Below, piece by piece: positions 17,884 through 28,579 of a stretch of DNA of 63,078 nucleotides. The notes below the pieces were generated by a model. That model did not search any database and had not been told where the DNA came from. It saw nothing but the letters and a program-made list of their open reading frames with translations. The first letter of the stretch is position 1. Every line of letters begins with the position of its first letter. Location of the stretch: contig JAUMXI010000004.1 in the NCBI GenBank assembly GCA_030529185.1, forward strand, positions 25,057 through 88,134. The letters run 5' to 3'. The position numbers and the translations under genes were made by a program. This stretch comes from Flavobacteriaceae bacterium (GTDB lineage: Bacteria > Bacteroidota > Bacteroidia > Flavobacteriales > Weeksellaceae).

Positions 17884-18372
17884 TTATTCTTCTGTTTTTT
17901 CAACTGAATCTTCTGCTTTAACTTCTTCTTTCACCTCTGCAGTTTCTTTTTTAGTTGAAGTTCTTCTACTTCTTCTTGTAGTTTTCTTCGTTTCTGCTTT
18001 TGGATTGTAAAGCTCGTTAAAATCAACCAATTCAATCATTGCTGTGTCTGCGGCATCACCAAGTCTGAAACCAGTCTTGATAATTCTACAATATCCTCCA
18101 TTTCTCTCAGCGATTTTCGGAGCAATAGTTCTGAATAATTCCGTCACAGCTTCTTTATTTTGAAGGTAAGAGAATACTGTTCTTCTATTGTGAGTAGTAT
18201 CGTTTTTAGCCTTCGTTAAAAGAGGTTCTACATATACTCTAAGAGCTTTCGCCTTAGCCACAGTAGTATTGATTCTTTTATGTTCTATAAGAGAACATGC
18301 CATATTGGAAAGTAATGCTTTTCTATGAGAGGCAGTTCTTCCTAAATGATTAAATTTCTTTCCGTGTCTCAT
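17884..18372 (-). CDS. rplQ: 50S ribosomal protein L17
   Basis: Large-subunit protein near the exit tunnel. The first ~115 residues are standard L17 ([40 protein letters not shown]). The remaining ~45 residues are a low-complexity tail, first Lys/Arg/Thr and then Glu-rich ([17 protein letters not shown]), common in Bacteroidota. It is the last gene of the cluster, 12 nt after rpoA. Confidence 0.97.
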   Translation of the reverse strand: MRHGKKFNHLGRTASHRKALLSNMACSLIEHKRINTTVAKAKALRVYVEPLLTKAKNDTTHNRRTVFSYLQNKEAVTELFRTIAPKIAERNGGYCRIIKTGFRLGDAADTAMIELVDFNELYNPKAETKKTTRRSRRTSTKKETAEVKEEVKAEDSVEKTEE

Positions 18373-18383
18373 AATATAAAAAA

Positions 18384-19379
18384 TTATTTATCAGCGTCTA
18401 ATTTATACTTGCTAACATCAAAACCGAAGTTTAGCCCTTTTGAATGAACCAATTCCTCCAATTCTGTTAGCGATTTTTTACCAAAGTTTCTAAATTTCAT
18501 CAAATCAGACTTACTGAAAGAAACTAATTCTCCAAGAGTCTCTACTTCTGCTGCTTTCAAGCAATTGATAGCTCTTACAGAAAGATCCATATCAACTAAT
18601 TTAGACTTTAATAATTGTCTTGTATGGAGTGTTTCTTCATCGTATTGGATTGATGCTTTCACTGCTTCTGTCTCCAATGTGATTCTCTCATCGGAGAACA
18701 ACATAAAGTGGTGAATCAATATTTTAGAAGCTTCTGTTAAAGCATTTTGAGGTGAGATAGAACCATCAGTCTCAATATCTAATACCAGTTTTTCGTAGTC
18801 TGTTTTCTGCTCTACACGATAGTTTTCAACACTATATTGAACTTTTTTAATAGGCGTAAAGATAGAGTCTATTGCGATAGTTCCGATTGGAGCGTTGTTC
18901 GATTTGTTTTGCTCTGATGGAACATAACCTCTTCCCTTATCAATATTAAATTTAATTTCAAAAGTGACATCTTTTGCCATATTGCATATCACTAAATCTG
19001 GGTTCAACACCTCAAATCCTTTGATAGCATTAGAAAAATCTCCAGCAGTCACTACCGTTTGATTAGAGATTTTTACACTTACCTGTTCAGCTGGAGCGTT
19101 TTCAGTTGTCGCTTTTAATCTCAATTGTTTCAAATTAAGAATAATTTCTGTAACATCTTCAACTACACCAGGAATTGTTGAAAACTCATGCTCTACTCCT
19201 TCTATTTTAATAGATGTAAGAGCATATCCTTCCAAAGAAGATAATAATACTCTTCTCAAAGCATTACCAATCGTAAGTCCAAACCCTGGTTCTAAAGGTC
19301 TAAATTCAAATTGACCTCTGAACTCCGTAGAGTTAATTAGAATTACTTTGTCTGGTTTTATGAATTGTAAAATTGCCAT
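18384..19379 (-). CDS. rpoA: RNA polymerase alpha subunit
   Basis: 331 residues. The N-terminal domain (to about residue 230; [20 protein letters not shown]) assembles beta and beta-prime. The C-terminal domain (about 255-320; [33 protein letters not shown]) contacts DNA and activators. Sits between rpsD and rplQ as in most bacteria. Confidence 0.98.
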   Translation of the reverse strand: MAILQFIKPDKVILINSTEFRGQFEFRPLEPGFGLTIGNALRRVLLSSLEGYALTSIKIEGVEHEFSTIPGVVEDVTEIILNLKQLRLKATTENAPAEQVSVKISNQTVVTAGDFSNAIKGFEVLNPDLVICNMAKDVTFEIKFNIDKGRGYVPSEQNKSNNAPIGTIAIDSIFTPIKKVQYSVENYRVEQKTDYEKLVLDIETDGSISPQNALTEASKILIHHFMLFSDERITLETEAVKASIQYDEETLHTRQLLKSKLVDMDLSVRAINCLKAAEVETLGELVSFSKSDLMKFRNFGKKSLTELEELVHSKGLNFGFDVSKYKLDADK

Positions 19380-19414
19380 ATAATATTGGGTTGAGCAAGA
19401 ATTTGATTAAAAAA

Positions 19415-20023
19415 TTATTTAGAATATAACTCGACGATAAGTTGTTCCTTGATATCTTCAGGAATTTGAAGTCTTTCTGGAACGGAAACAAAAGTTCCCT
19501 CTCTTTTCTCGTCATTGTATTGTAGCCACTCATATGTAGATTTAGAAGCCAAAGCATCAGCAACTACTTCAAGTGATTTAGATTTCTCTCTTACAGCCAC
19601 TACATCTCCTGCTTTTAATGAGTAAGAAGGAATATTCACTACTTCACCATTTACAGTAATATGTCTGTGAGACACTAATTGTCTCGCAGCGGCTCTTGTT
19701 TTAGCGAAACCTAATCTATATACCACATTATCTAATCTTGACTCACAAAGTTGTAGAAGAACCTCACCAGTTACTCCTTTACTTCTGTGTGCTTTATCGA
19801 ACATATTAGCAAATTGTCTTTCTAAAATACCATAGATGTATTTAGCTTTTTGTTTTTCTGCTAATTGTACAGCATATTCTGATTTTTTAGCACCTCTTCT
19901 TTTGTTTGGTCCGTGCTGTCCAGGAGGTTGGTTTCTTCTTTTTTCAAAGTTTTTATCATCACCATAAATTGCTACACCAAACTTTCTTGCAATTTTGGTT
20001 TTAGGTCCAATATATCTTGCCAT
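19415..20023 (-). CDS. rpsD: 30S ribosomal protein S4
   Basis: 202 residues. Primary 16S rRNA binder with an S4 RNA-binding domain ([33 protein letters not shown]). The zinc-binding cysteines found in some S4 proteins are absent (zinc-free form). 35 nt precede rpoA. Confidence 0.98.
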   Translation of the reverse strand: MARYIGPKTKIARKFGVAIYGDDKNFEKRRNQPPGQHGPNKRRGAKKSEYAVQLAEKQKAKYIYGILERQFANMFDKAHRSKGVTGEVLLQLCESRLDNVVYRLGFAKTRAAARQLVSHRHITVNGEVVNIPSYSLKAGDVVAVREKSKSLEVVADALASKSTYEWLQYNDEKREGTFVSVPERLQIPEDIKEQLIVELYSK

Positions 20024-20041
20024 ATTATTTCTGGAATTTTA

Positions 20042-20431
20042 TTATACTCTTCTTCTTTTAGGTGGTCTACAACCGTTGTGTGGCATAGGAGTCACATCTA
20101 CGATTTCGCTTACTTCAATTCCTGAATTATGAATAGATCTAATAGCAGATTCTCTACCTGCACCAGGTCCTTTCACAAAAACCTTCACCCTTCTCAATCC
20201 AGCTTCATAAGCTACTTGAGAGCAATTCTCAGCAGCCATCTGTGCTGCAAATGGAGTATTCTTCTTAGAGCCTCTGAATCCCATTTTACCAGCAGATGCC
20301 CAAGAGATTACTTCTCCATTTTTATTGGTCAAAGAAATAATAATATTATTAAAAGACGCTTGGATATGTGCTTCACCAATAGCCTCTACTTTTACTTTTC
20401 TTTTCTTTACTACTTTAGTTTGTTTTGCCAT
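20042..20431 (-). CDS. rpsK: 30S ribosomal protein S11
   Basis: 129 residues; platform protein. Typical [30 protein letters not shown] and C-terminal [15 protein letters not shown] segments. In the alpha part of the cluster between rpsM and rpsD. Confidence 0.98.
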   Translation of the reverse strand: MAKQTKVVKKRKVKVEAIGEAHIQASFNNIIISLTNKNGEVISWASAGKMGFRGSKKNTPFAAQMAAENCSQVAYEAGLRRVKVFVKGPGAGRESAIRSIHNSGIEVSEIVDVTPMPHNGCRPPKRRRV

Positions 20432-20442
20432 AATTCTAACGA

Positions 20443-20820
20443 TTATTTACTTGCCTTCTTCTTATTAGCAACAGTTTTTCTCTTTCCTTTACGAGTTCTA
20501 GAGTTATTCTTCGTTCTTTGGCCTCTTAAAGGTAATCCCAGTCTGTGACGTATTCCTCTTTGACAGCCAATATCCATCAATCTTTTGATGTTCAATTGAA
20601 CCTCAGATCTTAACTCTCCTTCTACTTTTACATTTTCAGAGATGTAATTTCTGATTGCTGCCAATTCATCGTCATTCCACTCGTTGACTTTCTTATCTTC
20701 GCTGATACCAGCGTTCTTCAAAATTTCAGACGCTGTGCTTCTACCAATCCCATAGATGTAAGTAAGCCCAATAACGCCTCTTTTGTTTTTTGGTAAATCT
20801 ATACCTGCAATTCTCGCCAT
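20443..20820 (-). CDS. rpsM: 30S ribosomal protein S13
   Basis: 125 residues; head protein contacting tRNA and the 50S subunit. [13 protein letters not shown] start, [14 protein letters not shown], and [19 protein letters not shown] with a basic tail. Confidence 0.98.
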   Translation of the reverse strand: MARIAGIDLPKNKRGVIGLTYIYGIGRSTASEILKNAGISEDKKVNEWNDDELAAIRNYISENVKVEGELRSEVQLNIKRLMDIGCQRGIRHRLGLPLRGQRTKNNSRTRKGKRKTVANKKKASK

Positions 20821-20838
20821 AATTTAATCTGCTATTAA

Positions 20839-20955
20839 TTAGCCTTGTCTTTGTTTAAATTTAGGGTTCTTTTTGTTAATAATGTACAATCTGCCTTTTC
20901 TTCTTACGATTTTGCAGTCTGCACTTCTCTTTTTAATCGATGCTCTAACTTTCAT
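20839..20955 (-). CDS. rpmJ: 50S ribosomal protein L36
   Basis: A 38-residue gene read directly from the minus strand: [19 protein letters not shown] at the start, ending PKFKQRQG. Only one cysteine is present, so this is the zinc-free form rather than the Cys/His ribbon form. It lies between infA and rpsM, the usual place. Confidence 0.95.
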   Translation of the reverse strand: MKVRASIKKRSADCKIVRRKGRLYIINKKNPKFKQRQG

Positions 20956-20997
20956 ATTTCTCTTACTTTATGCTAAAAGTCTAACTTTAAGCCTTTA

Positions 20998-21213
20998 TTA
21001 ATATCTAAATGTTATTCTACCTTTGGTCAAATCATAAGGAGAAAGCTCCAACTTTACTTTATCCCCTGGTAAAAGTTTAATATAATGCATTCTCATTTTA
21101 CCAGAAATATGAGCGATAAGCACATGCCCATTCTCCAACTCTACACGAAACATAGCGTTTGATAAGGCTTCTACTATCACACCATCTTGTTCTATGTGTT
21201 TTTGTTTTGCCAT
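20998..21213 (-). CDS. infA: Translation initiation factor IF-1
   Basis: 71 residues, a single S1-like OB fold that binds the ribosomal A site. [20 protein letters not shown] start; [18 protein letters not shown] and [12 protein letters not shown] are characteristic. Lies 8 nt after secY. Confidence 0.98.
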   Translation of the reverse strand: MAKQKHIEQDGVIVEALSNAMFRVELENGHVLIAHISGKMRMHYIKLLPGDKVKLELSPYDLTKGRITFRY

Positions 21214-21221
21214 CTATAATC

Positions 21222-22607
21222 CTACTTTTTTGATGTTCTAGACAACTTTGATTGCATCAGTCCATCATAATGATGATTCAACAGATAAGTTTTAATTTGC
21301 TGAACAGTATCCAATATTACACTCACCATAATCAACAAAGAAGTTCCCCCAAAAAACAGGGCAAATCTATCTGTCTGAACGATTGTTCCATGCACTATTG
21401 CAGGAAGGACTGCAAAGATAGCTAAAAAAATTGAACCAGGCAAAGTTATTCTTGATAAAATTTCATCAATATAATCTGCTGTATCTTTTCCAGGTTTTAT
21501 TTTAGGGATTAAACCTCCCTGTCTTTTTAAATCATCAGCCATTTGATGAACTGGTATAGAAATCGCAGTATATACAAATGAAAATATAATAATCAACAAT
21601 GCAAACAACACATTATATTGCCAACTAAAAACATCTTTAAAACCTGCAAAAAATGTATTGGTTTCATCAACCTTGGTCAATAACCCTGGTAAAAACATTA
21701 GAGCTTGAGCAAAAATGATAGGCATTACTCCAGCAGCATTTACCTTTAATGGAATCCACTGCCTTGCACCATCCATTAAGTTTCTATTCATTCCACCTCT
21801 CGCTTGAGCTCTACTCACATACTGAATTGGTATTTTTCTAACAGCAACCGATAAAAGAATTGCTAAAAGAATTACCAAAATCCAAAACAACACTTCTACT
21901 AATACTATAATAGGACCTAATCCTCCTTCGCTTGTTTGACGATTTACTTCATCTACAAAAGCCATAGGCAAATCAGCTAAAATCCCCACCATAATAAGAA
22001 TAGAAATTCCATTACCAATTCCTCTGTCTGTGATTCTTTCTCCCAACCACATACAGAAAAGTGATCCCGTCACAAGAATAACCATACTTGGCAACCAAAA
22101 CATTATAGAAGTGGGTTCTACATAATAAGCAGTCCTAAATTGTGCATAAGGAAGAAACTCATTTGTAATCACTCCCAAATAAAAAGGAGCCTGTACCAAA
22201 CACACCCCGATGGTTAGCCATCTGGTAATTTGGTTAAGGGTATTTCTACCACTTTCTCCATCTTTCTGTAATTTTTGGAAATAAGGAACTAACATCCCCA
22301 TTAGTTGCACAATAATCGATGCGGAAATGTAAGGCATAATCCCTAATGCCAAAATAGAAGCTCGGCTAAAAGCACCTCCTGTAAAGGAAGATAATAATCC
22401 TAAAAGCCCCGCTCCCTGTTGATTACCACCTTGATTTTGGTAATGCTGTAAGAGATTCCCTACCTCGTCCAAATTAATGGCTGGTAGGGAAATATATGAA
22501 GCGAATCTATACACCAATACAAGAGAAATAGTCAAAAGTATTTTCTCTCTTAACTCATCTAGTTTCCAAATATCTTGGAGTGTCTGTATAAATCCTTTTT
22601 CTTTCAT
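21222..22607 (-). CDS. secY: Preprotein translocase subunit SecY
   Basis: 461-residue core of the protein-conducting channel in the inner membrane. Ten hydrophobic segments; plug and lateral-gate regions are typical, with LGIMPYISASIIVQL, RGIGNGISILIM and GGTSLLIMVSVILDTVQQI. Cotranscribed with rplO upstream and infA downstream. Its partner SecE is encoded at 54 kb. Confidence 0.98.
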   Translation of the reverse strand: MKEKGFIQTLQDIWKLDELREKILLTISLVLVYRFASYISLPAINLDEVGNLLQHYQNQGGNQQGAGLLGLLSSFTGGAFSRASILALGIMPYISASIIVQLMGMLVPYFQKLQKDGESGRNTLNQITRWLTIGVCLVQAPFYLGVITNEFLPYAQFRTAYYVEPTSIMFWLPSMVILVTGSLFCMWLGERITDRGIGNGISILIMVGILADLPMAFVDEVNRQTSEGGLGPIIVLVEVLFWILVILLAILLSVAVRKIPIQYVSRAQARGGMNRNLMDGARQWIPLKVNAAGVMPIIFAQALMFLPGLLTKVDETNTFFAGFKDVFSWQYNVLFALLIIIFSFVYTAISIPVHQMADDLKRQGGLIPKIKPGKDTADYIDEILSRITLPGSIFLAIFAVLPAIVHGTIVQTDRFALFFGGTSLLIMVSVILDTVQQIKTYLLNHHYDGLMQSKLSRTSKK

Positions 22608-22617
22608 TGATGTTTTT

Positions 22618-23064
22618 TTATAGAGTAATTGCTTTACCTCCTACTTTATTGATCGCTTCTTCTGCTGATTTAGTAAATTTATTTGCAGAGATAGAAACAT
22701 TAGATTTCAATTCACCTCTACCCATAATTTTCACTAATTCATTTTTAGAAGACAATCCGTTCTCAACCAAAACTTCTTTTGTAATTTCAGTCAAGTTTTT
22801 AGCATCAACCAATGCCTGAATAGTATCCAAATTAATAGCTCTATATTCTTTTCTATTCACATTGTTGAAACCAAATTTAGGTAATCTTCTTTGCAAAGGC
22901 ATTTGACCTCCCTCAAAACCGATCTTCATAGAGTTTCCTGATCTTGATTTAGCTCCTTTATGACCTCTTGTAGAAGTCCCACCTTTACCACTACCTTGTC
23001 CTCTACCCAATCTCTTAGAGTTATGCGTAGAGCCTGATGCTGGTTTTATATTACTTAAATTCAT
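22618..23064 (-). CDS. rplO: 50S ribosomal protein L15
   Basis: 148 residues from the ATG of MNLSNIKPASGS, 27 nt inside the longest frame; the extra N-terminal residues are not part of the family. Glycine/basic N-terminus (RLGRGQGSGKGGTSTRGHKG) is typical of L15. Confidence 0.97.
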   Translation of the reverse strand: MNLSNIKPASGSTHNSKRLGRGQGSGKGGTSTRGHKGAKSRSGNSMKIGFEGGQMPLQRRLPKFGFNNVNRKEYRAINLDTIQALVDAKNLTEITKEVLVENGLSSKNELVKIMGRGELKSNVSISANKFTKSAEEAINKVGGKAITL

Positions 23065-23141
23065 AATTCTTGTCTTAAATTTAAATTTCAAATCTAAAGA
23101 TTTAATACTCTAAAAAAGTAATAAACCTTTAGATGATATTT

Positions 23142-23318
23142 TTATTTTTGAACTTCTACTAAATGTCCTACCGCAGCTACCATTCCTAAAATAGATGGAG
23201 TTGCTTCGTGCTCTACTACTTGGTTTAATTTTTTTAGTCCCAAAGCTTCAAGAGTCAATTTCTGAACCTTTGTTCTCCCAATAGCACTTCTTACTTGTTT
23301 TATTTTAATTGTTGCCAT
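23142..23318 (-). CDS. rpmD: 50S ribosomal protein L30
   Basis: A 58-residue gene read directly from the sequence: MATIKIKQVRSAIGRTKVQK at the start and MVAAVGHLVEVQK at the end. Located between rpsE and rplO as usual. The 77 nt before rplO are AT-rich with nothing recognisable. Confidence 0.95.
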   Translation of the reverse strand: MATIKIKQVRSAIGRTKVQKLTLEALGLKKLNQVVEHEATPSILGMVAAVGHLVEVQK

Positions 23319-23329
23319 TTTACTAAAAA

Positions 23330-23851
23330 TTAACCATTAAACACTTTACTTAAAGACACACCTCTCATTCTTGCAATTTCCTCCGGTCTTCTGATATCCA
23401 ACAATGCCTTGAAAGTTGCCTTTACCACATTGTGAGGGTTTGAAGAACCTTTAGATTTTGACAATACATCATGAATACCAGCAGATTCCAATACTGCTCT
23501 TACCGCACCTCCGGCGATAAGCCCTGTACCGTGAGATGCAGGCCTCAAGAAGATATCTGCACCACCGTATCTTGCAGAAGTCTGGTGAGGAATTGTACGG
23601 TTGATTACAGGAACTTTCACTAAGTTTTTCTTAGCATCTTCTACTGCTTTAGAAATTGCAGAAGCAACTTCCTTAGATTTTCCTAAACCAAAACCGATGA
23701 TTCCATCTTCGTTTCCTACTACAACGATAGCAGAAAATCCGAAAGCACGACCTCCTTTGGTCACTTTGGTTACTCTATTTACCGCTACTAGACGATCTAC
23801 TAATTCTAATCCTCCAGGTTTTACTCTTTCTATATTATCTATTCCTAACAT
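23330..23851 (-). CDS. rpsE: 30S ribosomal protein S5
   Basis: 173 residues. Double-stranded RNA-binding N-domain ([20 protein letters not shown]) and C-domain ([20 protein letters not shown]). Ribosomal accuracy protein. Confidence 0.98.
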   Translation of the reverse strand: MLGIDNIERVKPGGLELVDRLVAVNRVTKVTKGGRAFGFSAIVVVGNEDGIIGFGLGKSKEVASAISKAVEDAKKNLVKVPVINRTIPHQTSARYGGADIFLRPASHGTGLIAGGAVRAVLESAGIHDVLSKSKGSSNPHNVVKATFKALLDIRRPEEIARMRGVSLSKVFNG

Positions 23852-23869
23852 ATTTCGATACTTTTAAAA

Positions 23870-24223
23870 TTAGAATTGAAGACCACCTTCTCTAGCACCA
23901 TCGGCAAGAGCTTTGATTCTTCCATGATATACGAAACCATTTCTATCAAAAACTATTTTCTCATAACCAGCAGCTTTTGCTTTTTCAGCAATTTTTTTAC
24001 CTACCGCTGTTGCGATTTCAGTTTTCGTTCCTTTAAGTTCAATTCCTTTCTCTCTTGAAGAAGCTGATGCCAAAGTTTTACCTTCTTTATCATCAATTAA
24101 TTGAACATAAATTTCTTTATTACTCTTATATACAGATAATCTTGGTGTTGCTTGAGTTCCGGAGATTTTTCCTCTAACTCTTCTCTTGATTCTGTTTCTT
24201 TTTTCTACTTTTGTTAATGCCAT
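23870..24223 (-). CDS. rplR: 50S ribosomal protein L18
   Basis: 117 residues; binds 5S r[23 protein letters not shown] and the C-terminal [20 protein letters not shown] are characteristic. Confidence 0.98.
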   Translation of the reverse strand: MALTKVEKRNRIKRRVRGKISGTQATPRLSVYKSNKEIYVQLIDDKEGKTLASASSREKGIELKGTKTEIATAVGKKIAEKAKAAGYEKIVFDRNGFVYHGRIKALADGAREGGLQF

Positions 24224-24234
24224 TTTCTTAAATT

Positions 24235-24780
24235 TTAAGCAGATTTACCAGCTTTTCTTCTCACATTCTCTCCTACAAATCTCACACCTTTTCCTTTGTA
24301 AGGTTCAGGTTTTCTAAATGATCTGATTTTTGCAGCCACCATTCCCAATAGTTGTTTGTCATGTGAAGACAAAGTGATGATTGGGTTCTTACCTTTTTCA
24401 GTCTCAGTATTCAATGTAATTTCTTTTGGAAGTTCCAATAAAATACCGTGAGAGAAACCTAGAGCCAATTCTAATCTCTGTCCAGAGTGAGATGCTCTAT
24501 AACCTACACCTACAAGCTCCAACTTTTTAGTAAAGCCTTCTGATGTACCAATAATCATATTATTGATTAATGCTCTATAAAGACCGTGCAAAGATCTGTG
24601 CTCTTTAGAGTCAGACGGTCTGTTCACTGTTAATTCAGCACCTTCTTGTGCCAAAGTAATCCCCCCAACAATTTCTTGAGAAAGTTCTCCTTTAGGACCT
24701 TTTACTGTCACTACATTATCAGCGAATGATACTGTAACTCCAGCAGGGATTGTTATAATTGATTTACCAATTCTTGACAT
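24235..24780 (-). CDS. rplF: 50S ribosomal protein L6
   Basis: 181 residues with two L6 repeats. [17 protein letters not shown] start; GVGYRAS and the C-terminal [15 protein letters not shown] motif are present. Confidence 0.98.
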   Translation of the reverse strand: MSRIGKSIITIPAGVTVSFADNVVTVKGPKGELSQEIVGGITLAQEGAELTVNRPSDSKEHRSLHGLYRALINNMIIGTSEGFTKKLELVGVGYRASHSGQRLELALGFSHGILLELPKEITLNTETEKGKNPIITLSSHDKQLLGMVAAKIRSFRKPEPYKGKGVRFVGENVRRKAGKSA

Positions 24781-24796
24781 TATTCCTATTTATAAA

Positions 24797-25195
24797 TTAA
24801 TATACATAGCAGATTACTTCACCTCCTACTTTCTCTTGTCTTGCTTTCTTATCAGTCATTACCCCTTTAGAAGTAGAGATAATTGCAATTCCTAAACCAT
24901 TCAATACTCTTGGTAATTCTGTAGAACCTGCGTATTTTCTCAAACCTGGTCTAGATGCTCTCTGGATAGACTTGATTGCTGGTTTATTGGTTTGCTTATC
25001 ATACTTCAAGGCAATTTTGATAGTCCCTTGAACAGCGTTATCCTCAAACTTATAGTTTAAGATATACCCTTGATCAAATAAGATTTTCGTAATCTCCTTT
25101 TTAATTTTTGATGCAGGAATTTCCACCACTTTGTGGCCTGCGCTTTGTGCGTTCCTTACTCTAGTTAGGAAATCTGAAATTGGATCTGTTACCAT
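24797..25195 (-). CDS. rpsH: 30S ribosomal protein S8
   Basis: 132 residues; binds 16S helix 21. [19 protein letters not shown] start and [20 protein letters not shown] near the end. A repeat-filled gap of 150 nt separates it from rpsN upstream, whereas other gaps in this part are short. Confidence 0.98.
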   Translation of the reverse strand: MVTDPISDFLTRVRNAQSAGHKVVEIPASKIKKEITKILFDQGYILNYKFEDNAVQGTIKIALKYDKQTNKPAIKSIQRASRPGLRKYAGSTELPRVLNGLGIAIISTSKGVMTDKKARQEKVGGEVICYVY

Positions 25196-25229
25196 TTTTC
25201 TTTTTTAATTTAATTATTGGTTAATGATA

Positions 25230-25312
25230 ATTAGTTTTGAGAAGAAGCAAGATTCAAGAGCCAAGATTCAAGAAATTAATCTTGTAATCTCGCTTCTCGG
25301 CTCTTGTGTCTA
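25230..25312. repeat. AAGATTCAAGAGCC-type repeat with inverted structure, between rpsN and rpsH
   Basis: Two direct copies of AAGATTCAAGA spaced by GCC, followed by inverted versions (AATCTTGTAATCTCGCTTCTC and GGCTCTTG, shown as separate parts). The transcript could fold into a hairpin inside the ribosomal mRNA. The same repeat family occurs near the window end (about 63040) and in frame in the ABC-F gene (about 57600-57660). Confidence 0.65.
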
Positions 25313-25345
25313 ATCAACTTAATTATCTCTATTTGTTAAAAATTA

Positions 25346-25615
25346 TTACCAACTTGCTTTTTTCACACCAGGGATAAGACCTTGGTTAGCCATTTCTCTG
25401 AAAGTGACTCTAGAAAGACCGAAGATTCTCATATACCCTCTTGGTCTTCCCGTAAGCTTACATCTGTTGTGAAGTCTTACAGGAGAAGCATTTTTAGGTA
25501 ATTTTTGTAATGCTTCATAATCACCTGCCTCTTTCAAAGCCTTTCTTTTCTCTGCATATTTCGCAACAAGTGCTTCTCTTTTGCGCTCACGCGCTTTCAT
25601 TGATTCTTTTGCCAT
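25346..25615 (-). CDS. rpsN: 30S ribosomal protein S14
   Basis: 89 residues, long zinc-free S14 type. [20 protein letters not shown] and [23 protein letters not shown] (two parts of the conserved C-terminus) are diagnostic; only one Cys, so no zinc site. Confidence 0.98.
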   Translation of the reverse strand: MAKESMKARERKREALVAKYAEKRKALKEAGDYEALQKLPKNASPVRLHNRCKLTGRPRGYMRIFGLSRVTFREMANQGLIPGVKKASW

Positions 25616-25620
25616 TTCTT

Positions 25621-26172
25621 TTAGTTCTTTTTAAATGGTAATCCAAAGTGAGTTAGTAATACTTTTGCTTCTTTATCTGTCTTAGCAGATGTCACAAAAG
25701 TAATATCCATTCCTTGGATTTTTTTAACTTTATCAATCACGATTTCAGGGAAGATAATTTGTTCTGTAATACCCAAATTATAGTTTCCTCTTCCATCAAA
25801 ACCATCAGCTTTAATACCACTAAAATCTCTAATTCTTGGAAGTGCAGAAGAAGTCAATCTATCTAAGAACTCATACATTTTATCAGCTCTTAAAGTCACT
25901 TTAGCTCCAATTGGAACGCCTCTTCTCAATTTGAAAGAAGCTTCGTCTTTCTTAGAGATAGTACCCACTGCTTTTTGACCTGTAATTGCTGTAAGCTCTT
26001 CAACCGCATAATCTACGATTTTTTTATCTTGAACAGCATCTCCCAAACCTTGAGAAAGAACAATTTTCTCCAATTTAGGCACTTGCATTACAGACTTATA
26101 CCCGAATTCTTCCATCATTGCTGGAACAATCTTTTCTTTATATAATTTTTTGGGTCTAGCTATATATTCCAT
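25621..26172 (-). CDS. rplE: 50S ribosomal protein L5
   Basis: 183 residues; 5S rRNA-binding protein. [40 protein letters not shown] and [20 protein letters not shown] are typical. Confidence 0.98.
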   Translation of the reverse strand: MEYIARPKKLYKEKIVPAMMEEFGYKSVMQVPKLEKIVLSQGLGDAVQDKKIVDYAVEELTAITGQKAVGTISKKDEASFKLRRGVPIGAKVTLRADKMYEFLDRLTSSALPRIRDFSGIKADGFDGRGNYNLGITEQIIFPEIVIDKVKKIQGMDITFVTSAKTDKEAKVLLTHFGLPFKKN

Positions 26173-26182
26173 CTTTTATTTT

Positions 26183-26503
26183 TTATAAAATTTCACCAGA
26201 TTTTTTAGCAAATCTTACTTTTTTATCCCCTTCCATTCTGTATCCTACTTTGGTAGCTTTACCAGTTTTAGGATCTACCAATGCAAGATTAGAAATGTGG
26301 ATAGAAGCTTCCTTTTCTACAATTCCTCCTTGAGGATTAGCAGCAGAAGGCTTTACATGCTTCTTCACAATATTAAGACCTGCAACTATGGCTCTATTTT
26401 TGTCTCTAATCACTTCAATAACTTCACCCGTCTTACCTTTAATGTTCTTATTACCTGTAGTAACAATCACATTATCTCCTTTTTTAATTTTTAATTTTGT
26501 CAT
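26183..26503 (-). CDS. rplX: 50S ribosomal protein L24
   Basis: 106 residues; assembly initiator protein with an N-terminal KOW motif ([20 protein letters not shown]). Lies 13 nt after rplN. Confidence 0.97.
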   Translation of the reverse strand: MTKLKIKKGDNVIVTTGNKNIKGKTGEVIEVIRDKNRAIVAGLNIVKKHVKPSAANPQGGIVEKEASIHISNLALVDPKTGKATKVGYRMEGDKKVRFAKKSGEIL

Positions 26504-26516
26504 CGTTTCTACAAAT

Positions 26517-26885
26517 TTATAAAACTTCTGGGGCTAATGAAATTACTTTCATGTATTCTTTATCTCTCAATTCTCTTGCAACAGGACCGAAAACACGAGT
26601 TCCTCTCATTTCTCCAGCTGCATTTAGAAGAACGCAAGCATTGTCATCAAAAGAGATGTATGAGCCATCTTTTCTTCTAACCGCTTTTTTAGTTCTTACT
26701 ACAACAGCTTTAGAAACTTGTCCTTTTTTTGCGTTTCCTGATGGAGTAGCATCTTTAATAGTAACTACGATTTTATCACCAACGGAAGCATATCTTCTTC
26801 TAGTTCCTCCTAGAACTCTGATTACCAATACCTCTTTAGCACCAGTATTATCAGCAACTTTTAATCTTGATTCAGTTTGTAACAT
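26517..26885 (-). CDS. rplN: 50S ribosomal protein L14
   Basis: 122 residues. [20 protein letters not shown] start and [20 protein letters not shown] end are canonical. Start overlaps the rpsQ stop by one base. Confidence 0.98.
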   Translation of the reverse strand: MLQTESRLKVADNTGAKEVLVIRVLGGTRRRYASVGDKIVVTIKDATPSGNAKKGQVSKAVVVRTKKAVRRKDGSYISFDDNACVLLNAAGEMRGTRVFGPVARELRDKEYMKVISLAPEVL

Positions 26886-27139
26886 TACTTAGCTCTTTCT
26901 ATTATTCTTACTAATCTCCATCTCTTATTTTTACTCAAAGGTCTAGTTTCTTGGATAAGAACTGTATCACCTTCGTTGCACTCATTCTTTTCATCGTGTG
27001 CGGTATATTTTTTCGTTTTCAATACGAATTTACCATACAGCGGATGCTTCACTCTCATAGTTTCACTAACAACAATGGTTTTTTCCATTTTATTGCTTGA
27101 AACTATTCCTATTCTTTCTTTTCTTAAATTTCTTTCCAT
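26885..27139 (-). CDS. rpsQ: 30S ribosomal protein S17
   Basis: 84 residues, OB fold. [20 protein letters not shown] and [20 protein letters not shown] are diagnostic. Confidence 0.98.
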   Translation of the reverse strand: MERNLRKERIGIVSSNKMEKTIVVSETMRVKHPLYGKFVLKTKKYTAHDEKNECNEGDTVLIQETRPLSKNKRWRLVRIIERAK

Positions 27140-27153
27140 GCTAAAAATGAAAA

Positions 27154-27339
27154 TTATTGTTTGTTAGTTAACTCTGTTTCAAGTCTCGCAATTGTTCTTC
27201 TCAAATCTCTAATTTGAATAGGATTCTCAATTGGGCTAATTCTGTGAGCTAATTTAGTTTTGTTAAGTTCTGCTTTCAGCTCTACTAATTTTGCTTTGAT
27301 ATCCTCTACGCTTAGATTCTTAATTTCAGCTTGTTTCAT
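27154..27339 (-). CDS. rpmC: 50S ribosomal protein L29
   Basis: 61 residues, helical hairpin at the exit tunnel. [20 protein letters not shown] and [16 protein letters not shown] are characteristic. Confidence 0.97.
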   Translation of the reverse strand: MKQAEIKNLSVEDIKAKLVELKAELNKTKLAHRISPIENPIQIRDLRRTIARLETELTNKQ

Positions 27340-27350
27340 AATTTTGAGAT

Positions 27351-27776
27351 TTATTGTGGTTGAACAAAATCATTTGCTACTACAAACTTCGTCACTACAG
27401 GAAGTTTCTGAGCTGCAAGTCTTAAAGCCTCTTTTGCTACTTCGTAAGGAACACCTCCTATTTCAAACATCACCTTACCAGGCTTTACTACTGCTACCCA
27501 ATATTCCACAGCACCCTTACCTTTACCCATCCTTACTTCGGCTGGTTTCTTAGTAATTGGCTTATCAGGGAAGATTTTAATCCATAACTGACCTTCTCTC
27601 TTCATATATCTTGTAGCGGCAATACGAGCCGCTTCAATTTGTCTTGCAGTAATCCACGCTCCTTCTATCGCTTTAATTCCAAATGTTCCGTATGCTAAAC
27701 GATGTCCTCTATTAGCATTTCCTTTCATCTTCATTTTATGAACACGACGGAACTTGGTTCTTTTTGGTTGTAACAT
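27351..27776 (-). CDS. rplP: 50S ribosomal protein L16
   Basis: 141 residues. [20 protein letters not shown] start, and the [20 protein letters not shown] region next to the A-site tRNA. Confidence 0.98.
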   Translation of the reverse strand: MLQPKRTKFRRVHKMKMKGNANRGHRLAYGTFGIKAIEGAWITARQIEAARIAATRYMKREGQLWIKIFPDKPITKKPAEVRMGKGKGAVEYWVAVVKPGKVMFEIGGVPYEVAKEALRLAAQKLPVVTKFVVANDFVQPQ

Positions 27777-27870
27777 AATTTTAGAATTTTAGATTTTAGA
27801 TTTCAAAATTTTAGATTTTAAAAGGTAACGGCATTTAAAATTTTCAATTTCAAACCTAAAATTACATTAA
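27777..27870. repeat. TTTTAGATTTC-type simple repeat between rpsC and rplP
   Basis: A 94-nt gap in an otherwise tight operon, filled with degenerate TTTTAGA and AATTTCAAA units. It resembles the repeat that is in frame in mfd at about 33013-33060. No gene present. Confidence 0.5.
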
Positions 27871-28572
27871 TTATTTTCTTTCTCTTGATTTTTTACCAGA
27901 GGTATTTCCTTTCTTCTGTTGCCCAACAAGTGGAGACAACTCTCTCTTACCATAAACCTCTCCTTTCATTATCCATACCTTTACTCCTAATCTACCATAA
28001 GTAGTGTGAGCTTCTGAAATATGGTAATCAATATCAGCTCTGAAAGTAGATAGTGGAATTCTTCCTTCTTTGAAAGACTCACTTCTTGCCATTTCAGCAC
28101 CATTCAATCTACCAGAAATTTGAACCTTAATTCCCTCTGCTCCTGCTCTCATAGAACCAGCGATAGCCATTTTCACAGCTCTTCTGTAAGAAATTCTGTT
28201 CTCAATCTGCTTAGCGATATTATCAGCTACTAACACTGCGTCTAATTCAGGTTTCTTAATTTCAAAGATGTTGATTTGAATATCTTTATTGGTGATTTTC
28301 TTCAACTCTTCTTTTAATTTATCCACCTCTTGACCTCCCTTACCAATGATAAGACCTGGTCTTGCAGTAGTAATTGTAACCGTCACTAATTTTAGAGTTC
28401 TTTCAATATAAATTCTTGAAAGACCTGCCTTAGATAATCTAGCCTCAAGGTATCTTCTGATTTTGTAGTCTTCCGCGATTCTGTCTCCATAATCGCTTCC
28501 ACCGAACCAGTTAGAATCCCATCCTCTGATGATTCCTAATCTATTACCAATTGGATTTGTCTTCTGTCCCAT
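27871..28572 (-). CDS. rpsC: 30S ribosomal protein S3
   Basis: 233 residues; mRNA entry-site protein. KH domain with [20 protein letters not shown] and a C-domain with [20 protein letters not shown]. Basic tail. Confidence 0.98.
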   Translation of the reverse strand: MGQKTNPIGNRLGIIRGWDSNWFGGSDYGDRIAEDYKIRRYLEARLSKAGLSRIYIERTLKLVTVTITTARPGLIIGKGGQEVDKLKEELKKITNKDIQINIFEIKKPELDAVLVADNIAKQIENRISYRRAVKMAIAGSMRAGAEGIKVQISGRLNGAEMARSESFKEGRIPLSTFRADIDYHISEAHTTYGRLGVKVWIMKGEVYGKRELSPLVGQQKKGNTSGKKSRERK

Positions 28573-28579
28573 ACCTTGA

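Noticed and set aside
25230-25312. CRISPR-like or attenuator array in the ribosomal operon
   Set aside because: Only two short direct units without regular spacers; it belongs to a dispersed repeat family.
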